This document shows positions 9,898-21,824 of a stretch of 64,000 nt of DNA, piece by piece (position 1 is the first letter of the stretch; each line of letters begins with the position of its first letter). This DNA comes from Spizellomyces punctatus DAOM BR117 (lineage: Eukaryota; Chytridiomycota; Chytridiomycetes; Spizellomycetales; Spizellomycetaceae). The notes beneath the pieces were generated by a model. It was not told the origin of the DNA, ran no database searches, and saw only the letters and a program-made list of their open reading frames with translations. A program made the position numbers and the translations under genes. The stretch spans positions 1 through 64,000 of the forward strand of contig NW_015971553.1 of NCBI RefSeq assembly GCF_000182565.1. Reading direction: 5' to 3'.

Positions 9898-11013
9898 ATG
9901 GAGGAAGGAGAAGCTGAGGATTCTTCACCATCTTCTGTGATGATCCGTGACACGCTTTTTGAACCGCCAGCTCACGCATTGCATTCGACCCGAGTTTCTG
10001 ATGTTTGGCGCCCTTCTACTTCTCACACATATGATAATGGCCGTCCTAGAACAAGTACTGCCTGGGCCTCTCTTTTCGGCGGGGAAATTGGAATGGATGA
10101 TGTTGAAAATGACGGAGATAATGATGTGCAGGTCAATAGCGGCTTACAGCATGACCTACAGCTTACCGACGAAATCACGGTGTACTTGGGCGGCCAACTC
10201 GACGACGATACTAGCGAAGAGGAAGATTTGAGAGACACCAGTGAACGCATCCAACAAGACTTGTCCATAATCCGATGGGAAATCGACAACCTTCAGACTT
10301 GGTATGAAGAGTACTTTCAAAGAGTGGCAGCAACTGTATTAAGCGTGCTTGTCGACGAGGATGCAGTAGGATTGAATGAGACTGAGGAAGAGTTGCATCA
10401 GGATTCACTTGGCAACCCTGAAGACAGCACCGCGCGCTACGTTCGCCGTCGAGGCGAATTAGCCCACATCCTGATGGCCAATTTATTCCACGAGCGGACA
10501 GACGAGCAGTCGTCGGACGAAGAAGGCGAGCTGGCCGGCATGGAAGATGTGGCCTCATCTGTTTCGGATTTACGTTGGGATACCACTGATGATCATCAAC
10601 CTACATCCCCATTACGCTCTGTAGCGCGGCCAATTTTGGATGTGGAGTGGGATTCTTTGGCCAATATACCCTTTCGATCGTTCAGAGCGCCACAAACCTT
10701 TCCGCTCACCAGCGTTGATAATACTGTTTTTCAGAGTACCGCAGGAGCACGACACATGGTATTGAACGCCGATGCTAACTATGTTGAATCCATCATCGAA
10801 TGTGAGGATGAGGCTCTGGATTGCGATCTAGAATTGGGTTTGGGGCATCCAGAGCCTAAAGAAGACCTTGTGATGGGAGAAGGTGTGGATGCAAATGGGA
10901 ACAAAACGGGTATAGCAAGCGAGGTCAGGCATGCTTGCGGTCAACAGTTGATAGTGACCCATTTGGTGAAACCAGACTGGATAGATATGTCGGGAGCCTA
11001 TGTAGGAAGATAG
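9898..11013 (+). CDS. Acidic protein of unknown function
   Basis: One open frame of 371 aa from the ATG at 9898 (MEEGEAEDSSPSSVM); an in-frame ATG at 9781 would add 39 residues of less convincing sequence. It is rich in Asp and Glu, with acidic runs such as DDDTSEEEDLRDTSERIQQD and DEQSSDEEGELAG. A predicted amphipathic segment, IIRWEIDNLQTWYEEYFQRV, may form a coiled coil, and WDTTDDHQPTSPLRSV resembles a phosphorylated linker. There is no membrane segment, signal peptide or known domain in this frame. It ends in a short A-rich 3' UTR around 11045. It could be an acidic chaperone or scaffold, but I do not assign a function. Confidence 0.55.
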   Translation: MEEGEAEDSSPSSVMIRDTLFEPPAHALHSTRVSDVWRPSTSHTYDNGRPRTSTAWASLFGGEIGMDDVENDGDNDVQVNSGLQHDLQLTDEITVYLGGQLDDDTSEEEDLRDTSERIQQDLSIIRWEIDNLQTWYEEYFQRVAATVLSVLVDEDAVGLNETEEELHQDSLGNPEDSTARYVRRRGELAHILMANLFHERTDEQSSDEEGELAGMEDVASSVSDLRWDTTDDHQPTSPLRSVARPILDVEWDSLANIPFRSFRAPQTFPLTSVDNTVFQSTAGARHMVLNADANYVESIIECEDEALDCDLELGLGHPEPKEDLVMGEGVDANGNKTGIASEVRHACGQQLIVTHLVKPDWIDMSGAYVGR

Positions 11014-11420
11014 CTAGATTAGGTTTTTAGCGTTGCGCAAACTTTAAAAAAAAAAAAAAGATACAAAGCAATCCACGATCATTTTTACATGAAAGTGAGC
11101 AGACGCGCAGACTTTTGTGCACCCGTGGCTATAGTGTTCCGATCACGATTCTTTCCACTGTGGACGAGAATTATCTCGCTTTTGCTCATCGTCTGGTGTT
11201 TATTTTCGTCCAGTTTTTCCAATCTGGGCAGGTTTCCATGCGTTTTGGACAATTGAAAGGTCACTCTGCGCGCTGTTTTTACAGCGCCATCCTTGTGCCA
11301 ATTCAAGGCCATCGGAATTTGACTTTGGGACATTGGTCGCTAGTCTTAGTATGACGAGAGTTAAAAAGGGACGATGGACGTTTCCTCTCCCCACATTGAC
11401 CATAACCTCATCTCGCAATC
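11014..11420. other. Intergenic, promoter of the M2 peptidase gene
   Basis: Contains an A13 run near 11046, probably at the 3' end of the upstream gene. The remaining 350 bases presumably hold the promoter of the peptidase gene. No further gene was seen. Confidence 0.35.
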
Positions 11421-13705
11421 ATGAGGGTGAAATCTGCATTCCTGGCCCTTTCTGCACTCTTGGCTTCCGGCTCTGCTCTTCCTCAGGGAACCCGTCCAGC
11501 CCCATCCACCAAATTTGCCACAACGGCGGAGTGGCTCAAGGACGTTGATCGGCGACTCACTGCAGAGTCAACGCTTTCTAGTGAAGGTAGGCGCGCCGAT
11601 GCGCTACGGGCAACAAGTTGTGATTGTTTGCTGTATTAACCTTAATCCAGCCCAGTGGAGATTTGACACGAACCTTACGGATGCCAACGAAGCAATCGCC
11701 AATGCTGCGTCGTTGAGATACAACCAAGTGAGCATCAGTAACCGTCCTTGTTCCAGAAGCGTAATGGTTAACATTTAAGCATTTGCGTTCCGATCAGCTC
11801 ATGACAACCATCTTGGCGGAGTCGACACAATATCAGGGAACGACTGAAGATGAAAAACGTCAACTCGACCTCATAAAGCTAAATGGCGGCATTCCCAAGG
11901 ATGTCGCAGCACAAAAAGAGCTCACGGAAGCATTGAGCAAAATGAGCAGCATTTATTCCACAGCAAAGGCAAACGGGAAGCCGCTTGATCCTGACTTGAC
12001 TGAAATCCTTGCCACCAGTCGGGATTACAATACCCTACTAGATGCGTACATTTCGTGGAGGAATGCAACTGGGCCTTTGATAAAGCCGATCTATACCCGA
12101 TTTGTAGAGCTGAGCAACAAGGGTGCCGTTGACGGTGGCTTTAAGGATACTAGTGTGCTTTGGAGAGCCGGTTACGACATGAGACAAGACGACTTTACCG
12201 CCATGATGGAAAAGGCCCTGCAGCAGGTGACCCCACTTTATGAGCAGCTCCATTGCTACGCTCGTTCAAAGCTCTCAGAGATCTATGGAAAAGACAAAGT
12301 CGAACTGGACGGCGGCTACATGCCGGCACACATTTTGGGTAACATGTGGTAAATAGGGCCTCCTTTCAGCAGCTTGCCGTCAACCCTTTGACTAAATTTT
12401 GTTCAGGTCTCAAGAATGGGGTGGTATCTACGATCTCTTGATCCCCTACCCGGCCGTGCAGCCTATTGACACCACCGCGGAACTCAAGAGGCAAGGATAT
12501 GATGCTGTCAAAATGCACGAGCTGTCAGAGTCCTTCTACACCTCCCTTGGAATGGATGGTACGTGATCTCGGATTAGCCATGATCTCTGGCGTAAGCTTA
12601 ACGTCGAGATGCTGATCTGTCGTCCGATTTACCGTTAGAACTTCCGGAAAGTTTCTGGACAAAGTCAATGCTGACCAAGCCCACCGATCGTGAAGCCGTT
12701 TGTCATGCCTCAGCATGGGACTTCAACAATGACGATCTACGGATCAAGATGTGCACTGTTGTTTCGCACAGCGATTTGATGACAGTGCATCACGAGCAAG
12801 GGCATCTCTACTACGACCATTATTACCGCAAGCAACCTTACCTCTTCCGCAGCGGCGCCGCAGACTTTTTCCACGAGGCTATCGGGGACACAATGCAACT
12901 GTCTGTCGTCACTGCATCTCATCTCAAAAAGGTTGGCCTCATCACAGGCAACGTCACAACCTCACCTGAGCAAGTGATCAATGCTCAGATGGCGGTGGCC
13001 CTTGATAAGATTGTGAGCTTGCCGTGGACTTATCTGGTTGATCAATGGCGATGGAGGGTATTCGCTGGCGAAATACAACCCGATAAATACCAGCAGGAAT
13101 GGTAAGAGCAACACCGCTGTTTGCTCACATGCTGTATCCAACATCAGTCCGTTTCCAGGGAGAATCTTATTGAAAGATACCAAGGCGTTAAGCGCCCCGT
13201 TTCCTCAGGCGCAAACGATTTTGACCCGGGAGCAAAATACCACATTCCGGCAAATACCCCCTACATTCGCTACTTTGGAGCCAACGTGATTCAATTCTCT
13301 TTCCACAAGGCTCTCTGCAAGACCGCAGGACATACAGGACCTTTGCACGAGTGTGATATCTTCGGCAGCAAGGAAGCGGGTGAGCAATTCACGAGAATGC
13401 TTTCACTAGGTCAGTCGAAACCCTGGCAAGAGGCCATGAAGATAGGGACAAACGGCATGTTTGACACCGTAGATGGGAGTGCCATTATTGAATATTTTGC
13501 CCCGTTGTTGGAATGGCTGAGAGAGCAGAATGCGGGAAAGAAGTGTGGTTGGGGTTCCTCTAGGCAACCAGGCGGGTCGAAACCGGGCAATGGTGACAAG
13601 CCTGGCAACGGCGGCAAACCTGGCCAGGGTGGCAAACCTGGCAATCCTGGCAGCCCGGGCTCGGGAAAGCCGGGGCACGGAAAGTGTCCTTCCAAAAAGT
13701 ACTAA
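11421..13705 (+). CDS. Secreted M2-family peptidase (angiotensin-converting-enzyme-like)
   Basis: Six exons (11421-11586, 11651-11727, 11780-12348, 12407-12558, 12639-13101, 13159-13705) encode 657 aa. An N-terminal signal peptide (MRVKSAFLALSALLASGSAL) predicts secretion. The catalytic core has the zinc motif HHEQGH at about residue 371 (human ACE has HEMGH) and the third ligand in FHEAIGD, with ACE-type flanks such as RSGAADFFHEAIGD and YIRYFGANVIQFSFHKALC. ACE-family enzymes remove C-terminal dipeptides from peptides. The size fits one catalytic domain. From about residue 609 there is a Gly/Pro/Lys-rich collagen-like tail built on KPGNGG-type repeats, ending KCPSKKY, with no membrane anchor. 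The tail may tether the enzyme to the wall (inference). M2 peptidases are typical of animals and some bacteria, so presence here is unusual. Confidence 0.88.
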
Positions 13706-14029
13706 ATCTGTTGGCGCAAGTATTCATAGAGTAGATAGATTAGAGTGTACCGCAGTTCTGCCTGGGCATGTTGGAGAGTCGAAGATTACAATGTTAGAGG
13801 CCCAGCGGACATACATTAAAATATCAAGCACGCATCTCTTAGTGCACTCTCTACCCGTAAACTACCCTATTGGGATGTGACTTCTCTGATTGGACGTTAT
13901 AGTATGAGCAGTAACGGCCTTAACCATGACGGTCCAGGGTGTGAAGAAATGCATTGCGAGATTGCGAGTGAAGCTGTGGCCCACTGCTGATTGTCAGGTG
14001 ACATCCCCCTTGCCTCTGCGGATCTTGAA
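13706..14029. other. Intergenic between M2 peptidase and DUF599 gene
   Basis: About 320 bases, with nothing recognised beyond probable UTR sequence. Confidence 0.35.
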
Positions 14030-15106
14030 ATGACGAAACAGAACTACTCAACAAGCATGCAACAATCAGATGTGACCACTCTGACCATAGCCCTCGTATC
14101 GCTCCTCATTATTCTCGTTTACCATGGCTGGCTATGGATTGCCACTCGAATCAATCCAAATAGAACTGTTATCGGTCTCACACGGGCTGCCAGGCGAGCT
14201 TGGTGCAGAGTCGTTGTAGAAAAGAAGGATGGCATCTTAACAGTGCAAACGCTGAGGAACTGGTGATTGCCCTTGGTTAAAGGCGGAGAAAAAGCATTTG
14301 ACCACTAATCTCTCTGCGGTTTGTTGACAGGCTGATGACGTCTTCCCTTCTCGCAACTGCTTCCGTTACGATCACCATTGGGTTGACCGCTTTCGTCAGC
14401 AACTTGAGCAAAAGCAACAATGCCAATCTTTTGAGTTTGGATATTTATCAATGGAAATTTGGTAAATTTGATTACATTGTATGTTTTAAGTCTTGGTCAT
14501 TAATAGTGCGTTCAGTTATTCTGATTAGCTTTTACGCGGGCGCGTTCTTCAGCTTCACCCAAGCCATGAGGTATTTTACCCACATTGGATTCCTCATCAC
14601 GGCATCAGCGGGAATGCGGGAAACCAATGAGATCAGGCAACAAAGAAGAGCCAGTGCTCAGTCGAGCCAATATAACATCAACGGTGCAGAGTCCTCTCAA
14701 GTAGTCTCACAGGAAATAGAAAATGAGGAGGAGAGAAAGGACAGACAACTTTTGGATGCTATGCTTGTTGAGGGACATTTGGATTTCGATGTGATTTGCG
14801 AATTGTTAAACCGAGGGGCCATGTTTCATACCTTCGGGGTCAGTAACGGATTGTTCTGTCTTTTTGACAATGTGTATCGTATTCTGATAACCATACATGC
14901 ACACATAGTTGCGCGGGTTTTACCTAACGTTTCCCCTGATATTGTGGCTGTTTTCGGACTGGCTATTGCTGGTAGGGACAGGTGCACTCATTTTAATTTT
15001 GACGTACCTAGACATGAACGTAGGGCATTGGAAAAGAAGGCCGGTGAAGCGAAGACAAAGGAGTTTCCATTTGACGGACCTGCATATAAGAAGTGCGGGG
15101 CCCTGA
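14030..15106 (+). CDS. DUF599-family integral membrane protein
   Basis: Proposed exons 14030-14262, 14331-14461, 14507-14838 and 14909-15106 give 297 aa, starting at the first ATG (MTKQNYSTSMQQ). The DUF599 pattern is clear: a first helix TTLTIALVSLLIILVYHGWL, then LTVQTLRNWLMTSSLLATAS, FYAGAFFSFTQAMRYFTHIG and the last-helix block FYLTFPLILWLFSDWLLLVG. The family is found in bacteria, plants and fungi and has no established biochemical role. Four transmembrane helices are expected, with a polar loop (RQQRRASAQSS and an acidic EIENEEERKD stretch) between helices three and four. The proposed 45-nt intron at 14462-14506 is a multiple of three with no stop, so a longer retained form would also be in frame. 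Family assignment is more certain than intron 2. Confidence 0.75.
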
Positions 15107-15955
15107 TTGTACCCTCTAGCCGAGACTAGGACTTCTATAATGCAACACATAGCATTAGAGACTTTTATATTATACATCGCTCATCTAGCGAATGGCGGCA
15201 ATAGCGACAAGAGTCTTGAAATGTCATGTTCTGGTTCTCTAATATGATCGGCTTGTATTCGCCCGGTGGTTTTAATCGCTTTAGACGAATGCTCAACTCT
15301 CGCATCTATCCATATTAGGCGTTAACGGGTGGCACAGTTCATACCCAGCGGCCGTGGCTTAGTAGGAAGCCGACGTAGCAACAAAGCCCTAAGTTGTGTC
15401 GCGTGGGTCGCCGACGTCGTGGGTTTTGGAATTTCCGTCCCTCCACCTTCTGCTCCGGTCGTTTTGGGGTGTATTGACGGTATCTTCACTGCCTGGTGTA
15501 TTCGTCTCCGAACACCTCCAAGAGCGTATTCAGCAAAGGATCGCTGAATCAAACGGTAGACGGTCATTCCACCGACAGGCTCCGAACTTCCCTCGGATTG
15601 GTCACCTCGTCGACCATCGCAGCTGCTAGTGTTTCTTCTATTCGGATATCTCGAGCGCTTTCTTTGGAGTGGTCTCCGTTTTGAGTAGCTCGACGGATTC
15701 ACGATTGAGAAAAAGGTACGCACGCGATTGTGTGGTGATAAACGTCAATGCAGCAGAGGGAGGAGGAGATGTGTGATGTCAATGCGACTAAACAGGATAG
15801 GGGATGAGATATCTCTGTCCTGCAGGATTTTGTGGCCATCGCTAAGATCATATTATGAGGCGGATTGTCCTCTTTACCTACAAGCCGCTCAGCTCGTCCG
15901 CAACTAACAACCATTATTTCTAAGGCGCACGTATTTTCCATACGACATTGTAACC
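15107..15955. other. Intergenic; possible decayed or short coding remnant on minus strand
   Basis: Between 15322 and 15720 on the minus strand, coding-like fragments lie in different frames: NRESVELLKTETTPKKALEI, then EETLAAAMVDEVTNPREVRS, then a frame open to 15322 containing RSFAEYALGGVRRRIHQAV. They do not join with one clear set of splice sites, and no family is recognised. The right part (15725-15955) is presumably the promoter of the vigilin gene. Confidence 0.22.
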
Positions 15956-18900
15956 ATGGACCTTGATGCGGGTGGTTCGCTTTTGGACCAACTCCAAAAT
16001 CAGCTCCATCCAGACACGACCCCTCAGGTTCGCGACAATGTTTACCTGATATTCACAATTTGTTATGATTTACGCTTATCGGTCCAGCAGGCATCGGCAG
16101 CGCCATTGTCGATATACGAGGAGGAGCCAGTGCCGGAGACTGATAGTGCAATTGAGGCGCCACCAGCAGTGAAGCGCGACCTTGATATCAGTAGCGAAGA
16201 GCTTTTTCCTGCTTTACCAGCTGCTGCCCCTGGGAAGTCACCCATTGGTGCCTGGGCGACTAAGGGCATAAATGGACACGCTCGTGCAGCTTCCGCATCC
16301 TCTGGATCCTCTCGTGGTGCCACCCCATCAGGCGGGATTGGTAGGCCAAAGAAGATCACGGAACGGTTCGAGATCCCCGCACAATTGCAGGTTGGTCAAC
16401 AAATGGTTCTGAATGTCAGCTATATATACTTGTTATTCATCGAATTGTGTAGGCAAACTTGCAAAATGAAAAGGGAAAGCCTATAACAGCCGCATATGTG
16501 TGCAAGCAGATCATGTCGCGTTTGGGAACATCTATCGATCTATCCAGCAACAGTAGAACGGGCGTCCTTACCGTGCTTATTAACGGCAAACCAGAAGCAG
16601 TAAAGCAAACGAAGCGTGAAGTAATTAGCGCCCTTACACTTCAGGTGAGCGAACGTATGTTACCAAGATCGGCGGAATACCGACTGATATTCGTGCATAG
16701 GTTAAAGAGGTTATCACGATTCCGGCGTCAGTTCGGCCCCATCTCGTGGGCAAAGCGGGTGCAAATATCAAAGCACTGATGGCCCGAACCTTAACCAAGA
16801 TTGATATTCCGCGCAACTCCGATGAGGATCGCAATGCCCCTGTTTCCGATAATTTGATGGAAGAGGAGCCGGAACAGGATGTTGTGATTATCGGCGATTA
16901 TGAGGGTGTGGAAGAGGCAAAAAAGGCAATTGAAACCCTAGTTTCGCAACGGGTGTGTCTTCCTTTTCTGTCCACCGCGCGTAAACATAAAAACTAACAA
17001 GTCGCAATCGTGTAGACGAGTAAGCGCACTCTGCGAGTGAGCATCGAACGTTCATATCACCCGTTCATAGCAGGGCCCAATGGCTCTCAAGTACAGCTCC
17101 TACAATTGGAAACAGATACACGCATTCACATCCCGCCCGTAGTGCCTACATTACAAGATAAGGGATCCAGTGATATCCTCATTGTAGGCGAACGCACCGC
17201 GGTTCTGGCTGCTGAAGAGCGCTTGAGGGCTATTTATGAAGAAGTGGTAGGTTCCTAGTATCCTTGTACTTTTGCAGCGCTGCATTATTGACACTTGATG
17301 GTATCAGAAACGTACCACGCGTACATTGCAGATTCCCGTCAAAAAGCGTCAGCACCGCTTCATCATCGGTCAGAAAGGGGCAGCTCTACAGGAAGTAATG
17401 GAGCAAACTGGATGTCATGTCGAACTCCCACCGCCATCAGATCCGTCTGAGACCATTACCATCAGGGGGCCCGAGAACATGCTAAGTCAAGCTTTGCAGC
17501 TGGTTATTGAAAAGGTAAATGACCCTGTTATGCAGTGAGTTGGCCGCGATGACTTAATCGACTTCATCTATAGTCAAATTCTATTGTGATCGATGAGATT
17601 GATGTCGTTGCAACAATCTCGCCATCTACTGACCCTGAATTATTTTTGCGGTATGTATACACCAAGGAGCGCAATCAGCTGAAAGCCATCGAAAGCGCGC
17701 ACAATGCTACGATATTGCAGCAAAAGTCGACTGAGGGGAACTCGATTTTGGAAATTCAGTCCAAGACAAAGATGGACACCGATGCTGCACGGGCGGCATT
17801 GTATGCGTTGGTCAAAGAGTGGGGTAGCTTGCTGTCCTTTGGCGTAGTGGAGATTCCAAGCGGGTTGCACAAGTTTGTGGTTGGCAAAGGCGGACAGAAT
17901 ATTACAAAGGTCCGGGCGAAAAAGGAATGGGACGGCCGACTAGTCGATGTTATTGTGCCACACGAGAGCGATGAATCAGATGAAGTTTTAATTGTTGTAA
18001 AGCGCATACCCGGCGCGAAAGGCGGGCTGGCTGCCAGCGACAAGGAAAGTTCTACATTGATCGAGAAAGTTAAAGAGGAGCTTGAATCGCAAGCGACAGC
18101 ATTAGCCGACCTCGTCACGCAAACAATAAGCATTGACCCTAAGTACCACGGTCGTTTGATTGGCGCAGGAGGTGCTGCACTGAAGGAGCTGCTTTCTCCA
18201 TACGGAAATGCCGTGACCGTGAAATTCCCCAAAAACGTGGAACAAAGTGCAAAGGAGTCCAAAGCGAATGGCAAGGAAAGCGATCCCAGCGCGGTCGTTA
18301 TCCGCGGTCCCAAGAAGGAGGCTATGGAGGTGGCGGACAAAATTAGCAAACAGGTGGCCGAATGGCGACATGTAGAGCTCATGAGCAGCTTTTCTGAGGT
18401 CATAACTGTTCCAAAAGGACTGGGCCGACGGCTGGTTGGTAGCGGGAAAGACCTAAAGTGGATTGTTAGTGCTGTCCGAGAAAAGGTTGCGTCCGGCGAA
18501 GTCCACAAAAGCAAAATCAGTGAGAAGGAATTGACTCCTCCTAATCTAAATTTGCGAGCAGAAGTAGATGTGGGAGTGGACCAGGATACTCTTACTTTGT
18601 ACGGACCCAAGACCATTGTCGCATTGGCGAAAGCTGTCGTCGCTGAGCGGGCTCAGAAGCTGGCCGACACGGTCACCGAAGAAGTTGATCTCTTTAATGC
18701 CGTGTCTGGAACAACACGTAAATCACTGCATGAAATTGGCGGAGATATCCGTCGCAAAGTTCTACGCAGGATCATCGGGAAAGAAGGCAAGGGCATCAAA
18801 CGAATAAGCGAGAAACACAGCATCTATGTCAAGTTTGCAGACCGTAACCGTACGACCGTTCGGGAAGACGATGAAGACGAGAATGCATCGGTTGAGGACT

Positions 18901-21387
18901 TAGAAGCCAGCGAAGAAGCCACTGGATCGGTATCCATCAAGGGCAGTGTTGCCGATGTCGCGGCTGCGCGAAAGGAGTTAGTTGAGCTGGTCGAACACGA
19001 GATTCTCCATTCCTTTGTTGCCACCTTCCTGTTCGCGAAGGCATGTCTGCCTCATATTGTTGGTCGCGCTGGTGCAAAGGTCCAGAAGTTGAAGGACGAG
19101 TGCGACGTGAGAATTGATTTCAGGGATATGGACGATGACGATGAAAACGTTGAGTGCATCATTGAGGGTACAAAGGAAGGGTGCGCCGACGCTAGACAAA
19201 AGATCCTGGAGGCTGTGGATGACATGGTGCGTACCGAAGTATTCTCAAATCCTGACATTGGTATCTGTAATGGCTCGGCTTACATATATATTACAGGTGA
19301 ATACCCAGTCCGTTGAGATGCAAATTCCATCGTATCTCCATAAACACATCATCGGCCCGGGAGGGTCGAAGATTCGATCTGTTATCGACAACTTCGGCGG
19401 ACCAGACAAGCTCAAAGTACAGTTCCCTCGAGCACATGTCGACCCTGCTTCCGCTCAGGATACGGTGACGATTAAGGCCCATCTACGAGTGGTTCCTGAG
19501 GTGCAAAAGGAGCTTGAACGCCTTGTCCACGAAGCCCTGAGTAGCGAGGAAGGTGAGACTCGCGAAGTGGAATTGGTTGGCCGCTCTGGAGACTCGAATG
19601 TGGTAGAGAAGATCATCAGTATACCGAAAGCAGATAGTAACCGAGTTGCAGGTCGAAGCGGTGAGGGATTGATGGATGTAATGAAGAGGTTCGGTGTGAC
19701 TGTATGGTACGAGGAGGGAAGTGAGCAGGACGATTTTGTGAAGATCAGGATCGCTGCCAGAATTGGTAAGGAAAGCGATGTGCACGAGGCGCGAAATGAG
19801 CTTTTGGTACGTTGAGAGACTTATGTAGCAGTGACTCGAACATCTTATTAACATGGATAATCCATGCAGTCAAGAGTTCGCATCTCCCAGTCAGTGCCGA
19901 TTCCACACAACATTCTAGAAGCTATTCAGGCCGCCACTGGAGCAGAGCGGGACATGCATTTGGCTGCACTTCAAGATATAGCAAAGCGGGTACGACAGGA
20001 ATCTGGAGTGTTCCCGGAATTGAGCAGCGGTGCAACCAAAGGTTCAGAAGGTGCATGCTTTGTAGTGCGTGGAGATACAAAAGCTGTGGATAAGGGCGTC
20101 AAAAGCTGTGAAAAATTTTTGGACGAACTGGTATGTTCCGGCGTGTCATTTTTCTCCATATTCGATGTGTACCTTATCCGAGCGGTCGTCTAGACGAAGT
20201 ACACACATTCCCACCGGATACAGTTGGATTCCGACCTCCGCCCGCATCTCATCGGCCGTCAAGGGTTCACGATCAATAGGCTCCGCTCCGAGAGCGGTGC
20301 TGAAATTGACATAATTCGTGGCGCTCAGAAGGGAACCAAAGATACTGTGGTCATTCGAGGGATATCAGAAGCTAGCGTTGAGAAGGCGCGGCAGATGATT
20401 GAGGGCATTGTGCACGATCAGGAAGAGCGCCTACGACGCGATAGAGAGCGTGAGGAGCGGGACCGCGAGCGAGAAAGAGAACTAGAGTCCAGGAGAGTTC
20501 AAGCCAGGATTGATGATGATGATGCTGACCATAAGGTACAGGCTACCGAATCTTCGGACCAGCCTTCTGTACCCGGCTGGAGTGGGCGGGCGCATGTACA
20601 TCGCCCGAGTAGAAATAAGAAGAAACGAGTCGACGAGACAGCCACTCCAAGTCCACCGCCACTCAGCCGTGAAAGCTCCACAGCTTCCTATTGGAGCTAT
20701 GTGGAAGGCGTAGCAAGCAAAAAGGATGAAAGTGGCTGGAAGGAAGTAGGCGGAGGAAAGAAGGCCATCAAAGGGAATAAGGAAAAGGCAGATGACGCAA
20801 AGCAGCCCAGGGAACCCGAACCCAAACCTGAGGTAGATGAAGTACAGGTGGAAGGTGGAGCTACTGCTGCCAAGAAGAAAAAGAAGAAGAAGGGTGCAGC
20901 AGCAGGTCCGGAGGCAGCTCCCCCACTGACAGGCCCAGTCCCTGTATCCCCAAGTGCTAGACCCCCTTCCCCGGTGAAACAAGAGCCTGTTGCACAACCC
21001 AAGGTGCAAGAGACTGCAAGGCCCCCATCCCCTGCGAAAGCTGCCGCCTTTGAAAAGCCCCTCACCAAGCAAACTGCCGTCCGGCCAGTCTCACCGGCAC
21101 CATCCGCTTCGGCCGTCCGCGAAGAAATTAAACAAGTGCCAACACTACCGGAATTCGAGGTCGAAGACGTTGAGGCACAACCGGAAAACGACGGTTGGCA
21201 GACTGTAAACAGCGTCAAAAAGTTCAAGCAGGCAAAACTAGCAGCGCAGAACAGTACCACGGGGATTGGCAGTGTGCCAACCATGCCCGGAGGTGACGAG
21301 GAGGCGGCGAAAAAGAAGAAGAAAAATAAGAAAAAGAAGAAGAAGGCTGGAAACGATGGAGCAGCAATGCCTGGAGATGGTGAATGA
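15956..21387 (+). CDS. SCP160: Multi-KH-domain RNA-binding protein, vigilin/Scp160 type, enlarged
   Basis: Ten exons: 15956-16027, 16091-16390, 16453-16644, 16701-16952, 17016-17246, 17308-17514, 17574-19226, 19297-19806, 19870-20130 and 20194-21387. All are multiples of three, totalling 1623 aa. At least ten KH repeats are marked by GxxG loops: VGKAGANI, AGPNGSQV, IGQKGAAL, VGKGGQNI, IGAGGAAL, IGKEGKGI, VGRAGAKV, IGPGGSKI, AGRSGEGL and IGRQGFTI, plus degenerate copies such as the VGSGKDL region. Scp160/vigilin binds many mRNAs at ER-bound polysomes and influences translation and ploidy; yeast Scp160 has about 1222 aa, so this copy is longer. After the last KH comes a charged helix (RDREREERDRERERELE), a Pro/Ala-rich linker and two Lys tracts (AAKKKKKKKG, then a longer one near the end). 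The N-terminus carries SSEELFPALPAAAP. Exon 1-2 splicing is tentative because that intron is stop-free. Confidence 0.88.
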
Positions 21388-21824
21388 GGACTGGCAGCTT
21401 TTTGTGCTTGAGTTGTTACTCCACGTGAGGGCATCAAGCGGTATCGAATATGATTGATGACCTCTTCTTGGTGAAGTCTTCGTTACGGGTTAGCGTATCT
21501 TAGCATGTTCGCTGTTGTATTCTCACTATGAGTGAACTGTGCTGATGATGGAAGGCAAGGTTTGAGCATTTGTATGTGCCTTGTGTGTGATTTAGATTGC
21601 GGGATTTCATTTGGGGGTATAATATATTTGAGGAACACACATTTCTACCTAGTTTCGGTCTCTATATGACGCATTCAACCTTGGCTTCCAAATTCGAAAA
21701 ATAGCATAGGGAGAGAAATGGTGCTGGCTCTTCAAGGGGCTTACGAACTCCAAGACAAGATCATAATATTATTCGACCACACCTATATACATTTGCAGCA
21801 GATACCCCAGCTTCAGTCTAAGAG
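21388..21824. other. Convergent 3' region between vigilin and dynein genes
   Basis: Two genes converge here. It holds A/T-rich 3' UTR sequence with no further gene. Confidence 0.4.

Noticed and set aside
20697-21437. Long minus-strand open frame over the vigilin C-terminus
   Set aside because: It is the antisense of Lys- and Pro-rich vigilin codons, with low-complexity Phe/Ser content and no domain. A shadow frame.
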